DNA of 64,000 nt, from positions 2,480,001 through 2,544,000 of the forward strand of contig NZ_CP109583.1 of NCBI RefSeq assembly GCF_036250755.1, in the 5' to 3' direction. The notes below the pieces were generated by a model. That model saw only the letters and a list, made by a program, of their open reading frames with translations. It searched no databases and had not been told where the DNA came from. How positions within the stretch are numbered: position 1 is the first letter of the stretch; each line of letters starts with the position of its first letter. Made by a program: the position numbers and the translations under genes. The DNA is from Streptomyces uncialis (GTDB taxonomy: Bacteria > Actinomycetota > Actinomycetes > Streptomycetales > Streptomycetaceae). Positions 1-8,314 of this stretch are shown piece by piece.

Positions 1-173
1 ACCAGGTCCGAAGCGAGGCTCACCAGGCTCTCCGCCCACGCCGCGCGCTCGGTCTCCGAGGCATCCGCGCCTCTGAAGTGCCGCCATCTGGCGGCGAGAT
101 GCGGCACCATACGATGCCTCGAGTTCAGGGTGAGCAGATCCTGCGCCGCCAATTTCAGCAGGAGCATGGACAC
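1..173 (-). CDS. Unidentified protein, N-terminal part only
   Basis: An open frame reads leftward off the window edge and shows 57 residues beginning (V/M)SMLLLKLAAQDLL and ending ..ESLVSLASDLV. It is not in any family I recognise. Codon third positions are strongly G/C in this frame, which supports real coding. The GTG at 173 is preferred because a GGGGGGA ribosome-binding site lies about 8 bases upstream; the ATG at 167 is the alternative. The visible part looks helical and rich in Leu, Ala and Arg. The frame stays open upstream of the GTG, so the true start could be further out. Its job cannot be judged from this fragment. Confidence 0.5.
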   Translation of the reverse strand, partial: MSMLLLKLAAQDLLTLNSRHRMVPHLAARWRHFRGADASETERAAWAESLVSLASDL

Positions 174-562
174 GAGGTGGTTCCCCCCAGGGCACGAGTG
201 ATTCGTGCGGGTGGGGGCGTGTCCGTGTGAGGAAGCCCGTCGGGCCGCGACCGGTACCGATGATCTTAGGCAAACCGTCGCGGAAGCCGACAACGCCGTC
301 CCGTCGCGGACCGGATCGGTGTGGTGGGTGGCTGGATCACGGGGTCGCGGATGGATGACCCCGCAGGGGCACCGGCCCGCGAGCGATGTGCCCCCTCGCG
401 GCGTTGCGCCGGAGCCGCCGCTCCCGTCCTGTCCCGAGGCCGCCAGCACGGCATGGCACAGGACGGGAGCCGTCCTGGCAGGTCCGGACCGGATCCGACC
501 GGGCCCGCCACCGCCCGGCCACCGCCCGGGCGGGGTCCGATCACCGCCCGGGCGGAGGCCGG
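174..562. other. Non-coding stretch between partial gene and reductase
   Basis: I see no convincing gene here: the open frames on both strands have poor codon bias and Pro/Arg/Gly-rich translations typical of shadow frames. It holds a perfect 12-bp inverted repeat (421-432 with 458-469, 25-base loop) and two copies of the palindrome CCGCCCGGGCGG just beyond the reductase stop codon. These look like transcription-ending structures rather than a gene. Confidence 0.5.
522..555 (-). terminator. Pair of GC palindromes, probable terminator of fdx-reductase operon
   Basis: CCGCCCGGGCGG occurs twice (522-533 and 544-555), starting 8 bases after the reductase stop on the minus strand. The copies can form two small hairpins, or one larger hairpin with each other. 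Streptomyces terminators often lack a T tract, so this is a reasonable but unproven call. Confidence 0.45.
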
Positions 563-1837
563 TCAGCCGACGGAGCCCGCGTAGCCTCCGCTGCGGTTCG
601 CCACGTGGTCCTGGAGCGAGAAGCCCTCCCCCCTCGCCTCGTCGAGGGTCAGCCCGGCCCCCGGTTGCATGAGTCGGCGGGCCGCCAGATGGTCCACGGG
701 GCGGTTGACGGATTCGACCGCCAGCAGGGTTCCGCCTCTGAACAGGAGGACGGAGAACGCCCTGGGGCCGTCGCCGAGCAACACCTCCTCGTCGTGGCCG
801 TCGGCATGTCCCGCGATCTGGAGCGTCGTCGAGAACTGGTCGCTCCAGAACCAGGGCGCTTCCTCGTAGGAGCCCGGTGCGCCGGTCAGCCGGGCCGCGA
901 CCAGCCGGGCGTGACCGACGGCGTTCTGGACCGATTCGAGCCGCCGCAGGTCTCCGGAGCGGACCTGCGGGAACGCCGCGCAGTCGCCGATGGCCGAGAT
1001 GTGGGAGTCGCCGGTCAGCAACCGGGAATCGACGGTGATGCCGTCGCCCACGGCGAGACCGGCCGCGGCGGCCAGTTCCGTGCGCGGGGTGACTCCGACA
1101 CCGATCAGGACGAGGTCGGCGGGGAGCCTTCGGCCGTCGGCCAGTTCCACCGCCGTCACCGCCCCGCGACGGTCCCCGTGCAGGGCCGCGACCCCCTGAC
1201 CGCACAGCAACCGGGTGCCCTTGCTCCGGTGCAACCGTGCGAAGTGCCCGGCGGTTCGCGCCGAGACGGTCCGGGCGAGCGGGCGGTCCAGCGCCTCGAC
1301 GACCGTCACCTCACAGCCCGACTCCCGCGCCGCCGCAGCGAATTCCAGCCCGATGAACCCGGCCCCCACCACGACCGCGTGCCGGGCGGAGGCGAGTGAC
1401 GCCCGCAGTGCGACGGCGTCTTCCGCGGTACGCAGGACATGCACTCCGCGCAGTCCGGCCCCCGGCACACCGAGTGTGCGCGGCCGGGCTCCGGTGGCGA
1501 GGACGAGATGGCCGTACCCGTACCCGGAGCCGTCGGCGAGACGGACCGTGCGGGCGACCGGGTCGATTCCCGTCACCGTGCCCCTGACCAGGTCGATCGA
1601 CCGGCGTACGTAGTACGTGGCGGGCCGCAGCCACAGCTGCGACTCGTCCGCCTCGCCCATGAGATACGTCTTGGAGAGCGGCGGGCGTTCGTAAGGAAGC
1701 GCGTCCTCGGCGCTGATGAGCGTGATGGGTCCCGGGTATCCGTGCTCGCGCAGGGACGCCGCTGTCTGGAACCCGCCCTGCCCCGCTCCCACCACGACGA
1801 CGGATTCCGGCCGCGTGGGCCGTGCGGCGGCCGTCAT
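563..1837 (-). CDS. FAD-dependent ferredoxin reductase
   Basis: A 424-aa pyridine nucleotide-disulfide oxidoreductase of the putidaredoxin-reductase / rhodocoxin-reductase type, which passes electrons from NAD(P)H to a small ferredoxin. The N-terminal dinucleotide motif VVVVGAGQGGFQTA binds FAD. A second Rossmann motif, HAVVVGAGFIGLEFA, near residue 150 binds NAD(P)H, and SAIGDCAAF near 290 contacts the FAD. There is no redox CxxxxC pair, as expected for this subfamily. The ATG at 1837 overlaps the ferredoxin stop codon (TGATG), so the two are translationally coupled. The usual end acceptor is a cytochrome P450 or ring hydroxylase; none is visible nearby, so the acceptor is unknown. Confidence 0.9.
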   Translation of the reverse strand: MTAAARPTRPESVVVVGAGQGGFQTAASLREHGYPGPITLISAEDALPYERPPLSKTYLMGEADESQLWLRPATYYVRRSIDLVRGTVTGIDPVARTVRLADGSGYGYGHLVLATGARPRTLGVPGAGLRGVHVLRTAEDAVALRASLASARHAVVVGAGFIGLEFAAAARESGCEVTVVEALDRPLARTVSARTAGHFARLHRSKGTRLLCGQGVAALHGDRRGAVTAVELADGRRLPADLVLIGVGVTPRTELAAAAGLAVGDGITVDSRLLTGDSHISAIGDCAAFPQVRSGDLRRLESVQNAVGHARLVAARLTGAPGSYEEAPWFWSDQFSTTLQIAGHADGHDEEVLLGDGPRAFSVLLFRGGTLLAVESVNRPVDHLAARRLMQPGAGLTLDEARGEGFSLQDHVANRSGGYAGSVG

Positions 1838-2160
1838 CAGTACTGCCGTTCGGGCAGGTGGACGATCAGGCCGTCCAGGGCGCCGGTCACCTTGAGCTGG
1901 CAGCTCAGCCGGCTGTTGGGCAGCCGGTCGGCGGCGGTGAAGCCGAGCATGTGCTCCTCCTCCGGCTGCGCCTGCTCCAGCGCGTCCAGGGAGGTCTCGT
2001 CCACGTAGACATGGCAGGTGGCGCACTGCGCGTTGCCGCCGCACTGGGCCACGATGCCGTCGATGTCGTTGAAGACGGCGCCGCGCATGACGCTGGTCCC
2101 GAGGGGGACTTCGACCGAACACGCGGTCCCGTCGACGGCTACATAGGTGATTTCGGGCAT
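1837..2160 (-). CDS. [2Fe-2S] ferredoxin, adrenodoxin/putidaredoxin type
   Basis: A 107-aa plant/vertebrate-fold ferredoxin. The cluster ligands are visible as Cys40, Cys46, Cys49 and Cys87 (CGGNAQCATC, then LSCQL), the spacing of the adrenodoxin group. It is the electron carrier for the overlapping downstream reductase gene. The ATG at 2160 is chosen because GAGGAG lies 6-8 bases upstream; an in-frame upstream extension to 2211 has no such site and reads as Arg-rich shadow sequence. About 230 bases separate it from the LysR gene upstream, so the pair probably has its own promoter. Confidence 0.93.
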   Translation of the reverse strand: MPEITYVAVDGTACSVEVPLGTSVMRGAVFNDIDGIVAQCGGNAQCATCHVYVDETSLDALEQAQPEEEHMLGFTAADRLPNSRLSCQLKVTGALDGLIVHLPERQY

Positions 2161-2388
2161 GGCGAAGCTCCTCGATGGCGTCCGGCGGCGCACGAGGGTG
2201 CGCGGGGGCACGGATGCCGGTCAGGGGAATCGGAAGGTACGCGGAAAGTCGCTGATGGCCGGTGGGGGACGCGACACCCCTGCCGACCCGTATCGGACAC
2301 CGGACCGTTCGGACACGCGACGTCCTCGGCCAGGGATACGGCAGCGCGATGGAAGTTAGCAGAGGAGTGCTGGGCGCGCCAGGGGTCG

Positions 2389-3321
2389 TCAGGAGGGGCG
2401 GCGGGGGGCGCGGCCGCGCCGCGGGTCCGGGAGGCGGTGCGTCATGAAGGGCCTGCTGGTGGTGAACTCACGGAACTTGAGGGCCGCGTCGGAGAGGTAG
2501 GTGTCGCGGTTCCACACCAGGGTGAGCACCCGGTGGCAGTCCGGCGCGACCATGTGGACCCAGGCGACCGGGACATGCGACTCCGTGCCGACCCGGCGGG
2601 AGATGGCCGGGATCAGACCGATGCCGAGGCCGGCGCTGATCATGTCCTGGCTGGCACCCGGCTCGTCGCCCTCGCAGGACAGCAGCGGGGTCAGCCCCTC
2701 GGACGCGAACATCCGGTCGAGGAGCGCGCGCTGCCAGTGGCCCGGACGGGTGGTGACGAAGGGCTCGTGGGCGATCTCGGGGATCGTCACGCTCTCCCGC
2801 CCGTCGAGCCAGTGCCCGCGCGGCACCGCGAGCAGCACCTCCTCACGGGCGAGCTCCACCGAATCGAGGTTCGCGCCGGTCAGCGGCTGTGAGGCGACAC
2901 AGAAGTCGACTTCTCCGGCGCGCAGTTGGCGGTCCATCTCCTCCGCCGTCGACTGGTGGAGACGTACATCGGCCCGGGGGTACGCGGCCCGGAAACTGCC
3001 GAGGAGATGGGTGATCGTCAGCAGGGTCTCCGAGGCCACGCCGACCCGGCCGAGCCCCGTGTCGCGGGCGTCGAGCAGGGCCCTGCGGCCGTCGTCGAGC
3101 TCGCTCAGGGCGCGGTCGACATGGCGCAGGAACATCGCGCCGTACTCGTTCAGCCGGATACGGCGGCCCCGCCGGTCGAAGAGCGTAGTGCCGAGGTCGG
3201 CCTCCAGCCGGGCGATCGTGCGGCTGAGCGAGGGCTGGGCGACGCGCAGTTCCTCCGCGGCACGGCTCATGTGCTCGTAACGCGCGACGGCCTGGAAGTA
3301 GCGCAACTGCAACAGATCCAC
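2389..3321 (-). CDS. LysR-family transcriptional regulator
   Basis: A 310-aa LysR-type regulator. Residues 1-60 form the winged helix-turn-helix (MDLLQLRYFQAVARYEHMS, then AQPSLSRTIARLEADLG). The rest is the periplasmic-binding-protein-like effector domain from about residue 90. The GTG at 3321 has a strong GGAGG site 6 bases upstream. It is divergent from cydA, with 242 bases between, and lies upstream of the ferredoxin pair in the same orientation. LysR proteins usually regulate a divergent neighbour, so cydABDC is the first candidate target. In other streptomycetes the Rex repressor controls cyd, and I could not find a clear Rex site here. Confidence 0.93.
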   Translation of the reverse strand: MDLLQLRYFQAVARYEHMSRAAEELRVAQPSLSRTIARLEADLGTTLFDRRGRRIRLNEYGAMFLRHVDRALSELDDGRRALLDARDTGLGRVGVASETLLTITHLLGSFRAAYPRADVRLHQSTAEEMDRQLRAGEVDFCVASQPLTGANLDSVELAREEVLLAVPRGHWLDGRESVTIPEIAHEPFVTTRPGHWQRALLDRMFASEGLTPLLSCEGDEPGASQDMISAGLGIGLIPAISRRVGTESHVPVAWVHMVAPDCHRVLTLVWNRDTYLSDAALKFREFTTSRPFMTHRLPDPRRGRAPRRPS

Positions 3322-3413
3322 GGTCCACCTCCACTGATGCCTCTGGAGTCATCCTCACATGGCGAAACCGGTCTTGGAACGCATAAGCGATTCTCCCTAC
3401 GGTCTCCAGTGGG

Positions 3414-3430
3414 GTCACCGCACAGGTGAC
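3414..3430. promoter_or_regulatory. Inverted repeat upstream of cydA, possible operator
   Basis: GTCACC-N5-GGTGAC lies in the divergent LysR/cydA region, about 135 bases before the cydA start. A 17-base dyad in this position is a plausible operator. It matches neither the Rex consensus nor a strict LysR T-N11-A box, so the binding protein is unknown. Confidence 0.3.
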
Positions 3431-3501
3431 GGGCAACGGCGCCCGGCATCTGCCCACGCGAAGCGGGGACCCCGCCCGCACCAATCCTCCTCCCCCGCCC
3501 C

Positions 3502-3541
3502 TTCCACCACTTTCACCACTTCCACCACTTCCACCACTTCC
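3502..3541 (+). repeat. 9-base tandem repeat (TTCCACCAC) before cydA
   Basis: About 4.4 copies of TTCCACCAC, one with a single change, end 22 bases before the cydA ATG. The repeat lies in the probable 5' untranslated region, immediately before the ribosome-binding site. Slippage here would alter leader length without affecting the protein. Confidence 0.85.
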
Positions 3542-3563
3542 GACACTCCCGAAAGGTCGCATC

Positions 3564-4916
3564 ATGAGCGCTGCGGAGCTGGCCCGGCTCCAGTTCGCGG
3601 CCACGACCGGCATCCACTGGCTGTTCGTGATCCTCACCATGGGGCTCGTCCCTCTCGTGGCGGTCATGCACACCCGGGCCGTCTTCACCCGGGACCCCGC
3701 CAGAAGAGCCGTCCGGGAGCGCATGACGCGCTTCTGGGGCCAGCTCTACGTCATCAACTACGCGGTCGGCATCGTCACCGGCCTGGTCATGGAGTTCCAG
3801 TTCGGGCTCAGCTGGAGCGGACTGAGCAAGTACGCGGGCAATGTCTTCGGCGCCCCGCTGGCACTCGAAACCCTCATCGCCTTCTTCGCCGAGTCCACGT
3901 TCCTCGGGATGTGGATCTTCGGCTGGGGCCGGTTGGGGCGCGGTACGCACATCACGCTGATCTGGCTGGTCACCCTGACCGCGTACGCGTCGGGGTACTG
4001 GATCATGGTCGCCAACGGCTTCATGCAGAACCCCGTGGGCCACGAGGTCCGCGGCGGCGTCGCCTATCTGACCGACTTCTGGGCGCTGCTCACCAACCCC
4101 AACGCGCTGATCGCCCTCGCCCACATCACCCTCGCCGCGCTGACGACGGGCACCGTCCTGGTCATGGGGATCAGCGCCTTCCATCTGCGCCGTGGCACCA
4201 AGGACACCGAACTGTTCCGGGGCTCCATGCGGCTGGGGCTCCTGGTGGGCACGCCCGCCGCCTGGTTCGTCGCCACGGTCGGCGAGATGCAGGTCCCGCT
4301 GATCCGCCGGAACCAGCCGATGAAGATGGCCGCCCTGGAGAACGGCGATGTCGCCCGGGTGGAAGCCGCGCTCGTCAAGGAGCACGGTCCCGGCGACTAC
4401 GTGTTCGCGCACGACTGGCTGCGGTTCTCGATGGAGAGCATGACACTCATCGGCTACAGCATCTCCACGGTCACCCTCGTCGCCGTCGGCCTGCTGTGGA
4501 AGGGCCGCCTGTGGCGCGGGCGCCGCTTCGCCCTGCTGATGATCGCGATGATCCCGTTCCCGTTCCTCGCCTCGCTGGGCGGCTGGGCCCTGCGGGAGAT
4601 GGGCCGCCAGCCCTGGATCATCTACGGCGAACTGACCGTCGAGGACGCGCTCTCCCCCGTGAGCAGGGCTTCCCTGATCGCGTCCTGCGTCCTGTTCATC
4701 GCCGTCTTCGTCGCACTGGCGGTGACGAACTGGACCCTGATCACCCGCTACGCCCGCCGCGGACCGGACGCCACCCAGCTGGGCACCACCGAGCCGCTCC
4801 CCGACGACGTACCCGGGGGACGCGCGGGACCCGGGACCGGGGGACGTGGTGGAGGCGCGGGTCCCGGAGGACCCGCGGACGGCGCGGGTCATGAACAGCC
4901 GGTCCCGGCCTTCTGA
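3564..4916 (+). CDS. cydA: Cytochrome bd ubiquinol/menaquinol oxidase subunit I
   Basis: A 450-aa membrane protein, the quinol-oxidising, heme-bearing subunit of the high-affinity terminal oxidase cytochrome bd. It shows about nine hydrophobic segments. The N-terminal LQFAATTGIHWLFV carries His18, the probable high-spin heme ligand, and GRQPW in the later half is the family signature. Its length fits the short Q-loop type of actinobacteria. The ATG at 3564 follows GAAAGG. An in-frame extension to 3426 encodes a Pro-rich run translated from the tandem repeat and is rejected. It is first in cydA-cydB-cydD-cydC, an operon usually induced at low oxygen. The C-terminus is an unusual Gly/Pro/Arg-rich tail of about 45 residues. 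Confidence 0.96.
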   Translation: MSAAELARLQFAATTGIHWLFVILTMGLVPLVAVMHTRAVFTRDPARRAVRERMTRFWGQLYVINYAVGIVTGLVMEFQFGLSWSGLSKYAGNVFGAPLALETLIAFFAESTFLGMWIFGWGRLGRGTHITLIWLVTLTAYASGYWIMVANGFMQNPVGHEVRGGVAYLTDFWALLTNPNALIALAHITLAALTTGTVLVMGISAFHLRRGTKDTELFRGSMRLGLLVGTPAAWFVATVGEMQVPLIRRNQPMKMAALENGDVARVEAALVKEHGPGDYVFAHDWLRFSMESMTLIGYSISTVTLVAVGLLWKGRLWRGRRFALLMIAMIPFPFLASLGGWALREMGRQPWIIYGELTVEDALSPVSRASLIASCVLFIAVFVALAVTNWTLITRYARRGPDATQLGTTEPLPDDVPGGRAGPGTGGRGGGAGPGGPADGAGHEQPVPAF

Positions 4917-5038
4917 GCCACCCGTCCGGCACGCCCGCGCCCACCCCGGCCCGAATCCGGCCCGAACCGGGTCGACCACCTGACTGCCCTCCACCCACCT
5001 GCCGGGACGATCCCCCCTCTCATGGAAAGTTGAGCGAG

Positions 5039-6091
5039 ATGAGCTTGGAGACCCTCTGGCTGCTCCTCCTCGGGCTGCTGCTCGCCGGGTACTTCGTGCT
5101 CGGCGGCTACGACCAGGGCGTGCAGATGCTGCACCCCTTCCTCGGCTCCCGGGACACACGGGACGGCCAGGACGCCGGAGCCCAAGGGAGGAACGGCCTC
5201 GGTGACCGGAACGCCGCCCTCGACGCAATCGCACCGTTCTTCCTGGGCAACGAGGTCTGGCTGGTCGCCTTCACCGGTGTCCTGTTCGGCGCCTTCCCGT
5301 ACCTGGAGGGCACCCTGCTGTCCGGGCTGTACCCGCTGATCGTGGCGATCCTCGTCGGTCTGGTCCTGGGCAACGCCGCCGTCCAACTGCGTGGTCGTGC
5401 CCGTACCGCCCGGGGCCGCCGCCGCTGGGACGCGCTGATCGTGTTCGGCGGCGCGCTGCCCGCCCTGTGCTGGGGACTCGTCCTCGGTCTGCTGCTCCAT
5501 GGCGTGCCACGGCGGGCGGACGGATACGTCCGGATCGGAACCGACGACGTGCTCACGCCGTTCGTGCTGGCCTGCGGGGTGACCACCGCGCTGCTGTTCG
5601 CGGCACACGGGGCGGCCTTCGTCGCGTTGCGCTCGGAACCGGAACTCGCTGCCAGGGCACGGAAGATGGGAACCGCCTTGCTGCGTGCGGTGGGCGCCGC
5701 AGGTTCCCTCGCGTTGCTGCTGACCCTCTTCGGCGCGGGCGCGTCGATGACGAACCGGGCGGCTTCGGCGGTCCTCGCCGCCCTGTTCGCGACGGCCCTC
5801 GTCGTCGCCTGGTGGTGCCTCGTTCGCGGACACCGGATCCGGGCGTTCGCGGCCACGTGCTCCGCGACCCTGCTGCCCGTACCGCTCCTGGGGGCCGGTC
5901 AGTACCCGTACGTCCTGGTCGACACGGCCGGCGGCGGACTGACGGTCCAGCAGGCCGCTTCGGACGGCGCCACGCTGACGATCCTGACCGCGTTCGGGGT
6001 CGTGGTGATCCCGGTGATCCTCGCGTACCAGCTGTGGAGCTGGTGGCTCTTCCGGGGCCGGACGGGCCGCCGTCACCCCCGCTACTTCTGA
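5039..6091 (+). CDS. cydB: Cytochrome bd oxidase subunit II
   Basis: A 350-aa partner of CydA with about eight to nine membrane segments. The family motif LGGYDQGVQMLHPF lies near residue 20 and FFLGNEVWLVAFTG near 70. The ATG at 5039 is preferred over the TTG at 5030, because GGAAAG at 5024-5029 gives a 9-base spacing to the ATG but abuts the TTG. It starts 122 bases after cydA. Together the two subunits reduce oxygen to water using menaquinol without pumping protons. It is followed by a short CCACCG-type repeat and then the CydD/CydC assembly exporter, as expected for an assembly-linked operon. Confidence 0.95.
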   Translation: MSLETLWLLLLGLLLAGYFVLGGYDQGVQMLHPFLGSRDTRDGQDAGAQGRNGLGDRNAALDAIAPFFLGNEVWLVAFTGVLFGAFPYLEGTLLSGLYPLIVAILVGLVLGNAAVQLRGRARTARGRRRWDALIVFGGALPALCWGLVLGLLLHGVPRRADGYVRIGTDDVLTPFVLACGVTTALLFAAHGAAFVALRSEPELAARARKMGTALLRAVGAAGSLALLLTLFGAGASMTNRAASAVLAALFATALVVAWWCLVRGHRIRAFAATCSATLLPVPLLGAGQYPYVLVDTAGGGLTVQQAASDGATLTILTAFGVVVIPVILAYQLWSWWLFRGRTGRRHPRYF

Positions 6092-6092
6092 A

Positions 6093-6119
6093 CCACCACC
6101 GCCACCGCCACCGCCACCG
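6093..6119 (+). repeat. CCACCG hexamer/triplet repeat between cydB and cydD
   Basis: Four to five near-perfect copies of CCGCCA fill the first part of the 81-base cydB-cydD gap, followed by CTTTCACCACCACT, which resembles the repeat before cydA. It overlaps no gene. Confidence 0.75.
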
Positions 6120-6172
6120 GCCACTTTCACCACCACTGCCCCCGATCCGCGGATGTCACGAGAGGTCCCAGG

Positions 6173-8314
6173 ATGAAGCCGGTCGAACGCCGCATGCTGC
6201 GGGAACTGCCTGCGCTGCGCCGCCATATGACGTGTTCGGCGGTGCTGGCGCTGCTGGGCGCGGGGCTCGTCGTCGTCCAGGTGAGCCTGCTGGCGACGGT
6301 CCTCGCGGACGGCTTCGCGGGGCACGGGTTCCGGACGGCGACCCTGGCCGCGCTGGGTGCCGTCATGACGTCGCGCGCCCTGCTGAGCTGGACCCGTGGG
6401 GTGCTCGCGGAGCGCGCGGCGGCCGATCTCAAGCACGGCCTGCGCGACCGGATCACCGCCCGGCTGCGGCAGACCGGCCCCGTACACATGGCGGCCCGCC
6501 GCCACGGCGAGACCGCGACCCTGCTCACCCGCGGTCTCGACGCCCTGGACCCGTACGTCGTGGGGTACCTGCCGACCATGGCGGCCACCGCGGTCGTGCC
6601 CCTCACGGTCGTCGGCTGGCTGTGGTGGACCGACTGGACCTCGGCGCTGATCGTCGTCGTGACGCTGCCGCTGATCCCCGTGTTCGGTGCGCTGGTCGGC
6701 ATGCACACGGCTCGCCGCACCGCGCATCAATGGCGCCTGCTGGCACGGCTGGGCGGCCATTTCCTGGACGTGGTGGCCGGACTGCCCACGCTGCGCGCGT
6801 TCGGCCGTGAGCGGCACCAGACCCGGGTGGTGGGCGAGATGGCCGACGCCCACCGGCGGGCCACCATGCGGACACTGCGGGTGGCGTTCCTGTCCTCATT
6901 CGTCCTGGAGACGGTCGCCACCTTCTCCGTGGCGCTGGTGGCCGTCCCGGTCGGACTGCGGCTGCTCGGCGGCGGGACCGACCTGCGTACGGCACTGGTC
7001 GTGCTGTTCCTCGCCCCCGAGGCGTATCTTCCGCTGCGCGCGATGGGCGCGGCCTTCCACAACAGCGCGGAGGGCATCGCGGTGGCCGAACGGGTCTTCG
7101 CGATCCTCGACGACGAGGCCCCGAAGCCGGGACGTGGCACCGGCGGTGTCCGGGCAGACGGCGCCCGTCGTGGCCAGGCAAGCGGCACCCGTCGCAGTCC
7201 GGTACGCGACACCACCCGCCGTGGCCCGGTCGGCAGCGTCCGCCGGGACCTGGTCAGCGGTGCCCGCCATGGCTCGGTCAACGGTGCCCGCCAAGACCGG
7301 GTCGCCAGCACCCGCCATGGTCCGGTCAGCGACACCCGCCGTGACCCGGTCAGCGGTATGCCCGACGCCCGGACGGCGCCTCTGTGCCTGGACGGAGTCA
7401 CGGTCCGCTACCCGGACCGGGCCGCGCCCGCCCTGCGGAACGTCTCCCTCTCCGTGCGCCCCGGCGAACACATCGCCCTGGTGGGACCGAGCGGCGCGGG
7501 CAAGTCCACGCTCCTGGCGCTGCTGCTCGGCTTCGTGGCACCCGCGTCGGGCCGGGTCACGCTCGGCGGCACGGACCTGGTCACGCCCGACGCCGTCCCG
7601 CCCGACCCCTGCCCGTCCGACCACTGCTCGCCCGGCGCCTGCCAGCCCGACCCCTGCCCGCCCGACCTCGCCAGGCCCGACGCCTGCCCGCCCCACCGCT
7701 GCCCGCCCAACCGTTGCCCGCGCGACCAGGTCAGGCCCGACCTCGACGCGTGGCCCGACCTCGACGCGTGGCGCGCCCAAGTGGCGTGGGTGCCCCAGCG
7801 CCCGCACCTGTTCGCGGCGTCCGTCGCGGACAACATCCGGCTGGGCCGACCCGACGCGAGCGACGCCGAGGTGCGGCGGGCGGCCCGTGCCGCGTCGGCG
7901 GACCTCTTCGTCGAGGCCCTGCCGCAGGCGTACGACACCCCGCTCGGCGAACACGGCACCGGGCTCTCGGCGGGTCAGCGTCAACGGATCGCGCTGGCAC
8001 GCGCGTTCCTCATGGACGCCCCCGTACTGCTCCTCGACGAACCGACCGCCCATCTCGACCCGGAGAGCGAGGCCGCCGTCACCCGCGCCACGGTCGACCT
8101 GATGCGCGGCCGGACCTCGATCGTGGTCGCCCACCGCACGAGCCTGCTGCCCCACGCCGACCGGATCATCACGGTACGGGCAGGCGGCCTCGTCCTCCCC
8201 CGACCTGAACCGGAACTCGTACCCGCGCTCGTACCCGAACCCGTACCCGAACTCGGACTCGCACCCGCACCCGCACCCGCACCCGCACCCGGGAAGGGAA
8301 AGGTGGCCTCATGA
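6173..8314 (+). CDS. cydD: Thiol reductant ABC exporter, CydD subunit, with repeat insertions
   Basis: A 713-aa fused membrane and ATP-binding half-transporter. CydDC exports cysteine and glutathione-type thiols and is needed to assemble cytochrome bd. Six membrane helices lie within about residues 25-300. The ATPase has Walker A GPSGAGKST (about 440), Q-loop VAWVPQRPHLF (about 538), signature LSAGQRQR (about 600) and Walker B VLLLDEPTAHLD. Three repetitive tracts are unusual: eight octapeptides in the linker (about 332-396), a pentapeptide repeat with seven Cys inserted between Walker A and the Q-loop (about 476-533), and a Pro-rich AP/VP tail. The normal length is about 550-590 aa, so the insertions explain the excess. 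The frame stays open throughout. The stop codon overlaps cydC by four bases. Confidence 0.93.
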   Translation: MKPVERRMLRELPALRRHMTCSAVLALLGAGLVVVQVSLLATVLADGFAGHGFRTATLAALGAVMTSRALLSWTRGVLAERAAADLKHGLRDRITARLRQTGPVHMAARRHGETATLLTRGLDALDPYVVGYLPTMAATAVVPLTVVGWLWWTDWTSALIVVVTLPLIPVFGALVGMHTARRTAHQWRLLARLGGHFLDVVAGLPTLRAFGRERHQTRVVGEMADAHRRATMRTLRVAFLSSFVLETVATFSVALVAVPVGLRLLGGGTDLRTALVVLFLAPEAYLPLRAMGAAFHNSAEGIAVAERVFAILDDEAPKPGRGTGGVRADGARRGQASGTRRSPVRDTTRRGPVGSVRRDLVSGARHGSVNGARQDRVASTRHGPVSDTRRDPVSGMPDARTAPLCLDGVTVRYPDRAAPALRNVSLSVRPGEHIALVGPSGAGKSTLLALLLGFVAPASGRVTLGGTDLVTPDAVPPDPCPSDHCSPGACQPDPCPPDLARPDACPPHRCPPNRCPRDQVRPDLDAWPDLDAWRAQVAWVPQRPHLFAASVADNIRLGRPDASDAEVRRAARAASADLFVEALPQAYDTPLGEHGTGLSAGQRQRIALARAFLMDAPVLLLDEPTAHLDPESEAAVTRATVDLMRGRTSIVVAHRTSLLPHADRIITVRAGGLVLPRPEPELVPALVPEPVPELGLAPAPAPAPAPGKGKVAS
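7166..7360 (+). repeat. 24-base tandem repeat coding octapeptides in CydD linker
   Basis: Eight degenerate units encode peptides such as RRGQASGT, RRDLVSGA, RHGSVNGA, RHGPVSDT and RRDPVSGM (one unit is nine residues). All 195 bases are in frame. The tract is basic and rich in Gly/Ser/Val and joins the membrane domain to the ATPase. Confidence 0.9.
7598..7771 (+). repeat. 15-base tandem repeat coding a Cys pentapeptide array in CydD
   Basis: Consecutive 15-base units encode PPDPC, PSDHC, SPGAC, QPDPC, PPDLA, RPDAC, PPHRC, PPNRC and PRDQV, followed by a duplicated PDLDAW. Seven of the nine pentapeptides end in Cys. The array lies inside the nucleotide-binding domain, where related proteins have only a short loop. 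Confidence 0.92.
8261..8290 (+). repeat. GCACCC hexamer repeat at the end of cydD
   Basis: Five perfect GCACCC units encode an Ala-Pro run. They are preceded by degenerate GTACCC units encoding Val-Pro. The tract forms the last 30 or so residues of CydD, just before the overlap with cydC. Confidence 0.9.

Noticed and set aside
3322..3563. Rex operator before cydA
   Set aside because: No TTGTGAA-type dyad is present; only a GTCACC-N5-GGTGAC repeat, which does not fit Rex.
3513..5234. Long minus-strand open frame across cydA and cydB
   Set aside because: It is the antisense shadow of clear membrane protein genes; no start site or family, and Arg/Gly/Pro-rich.
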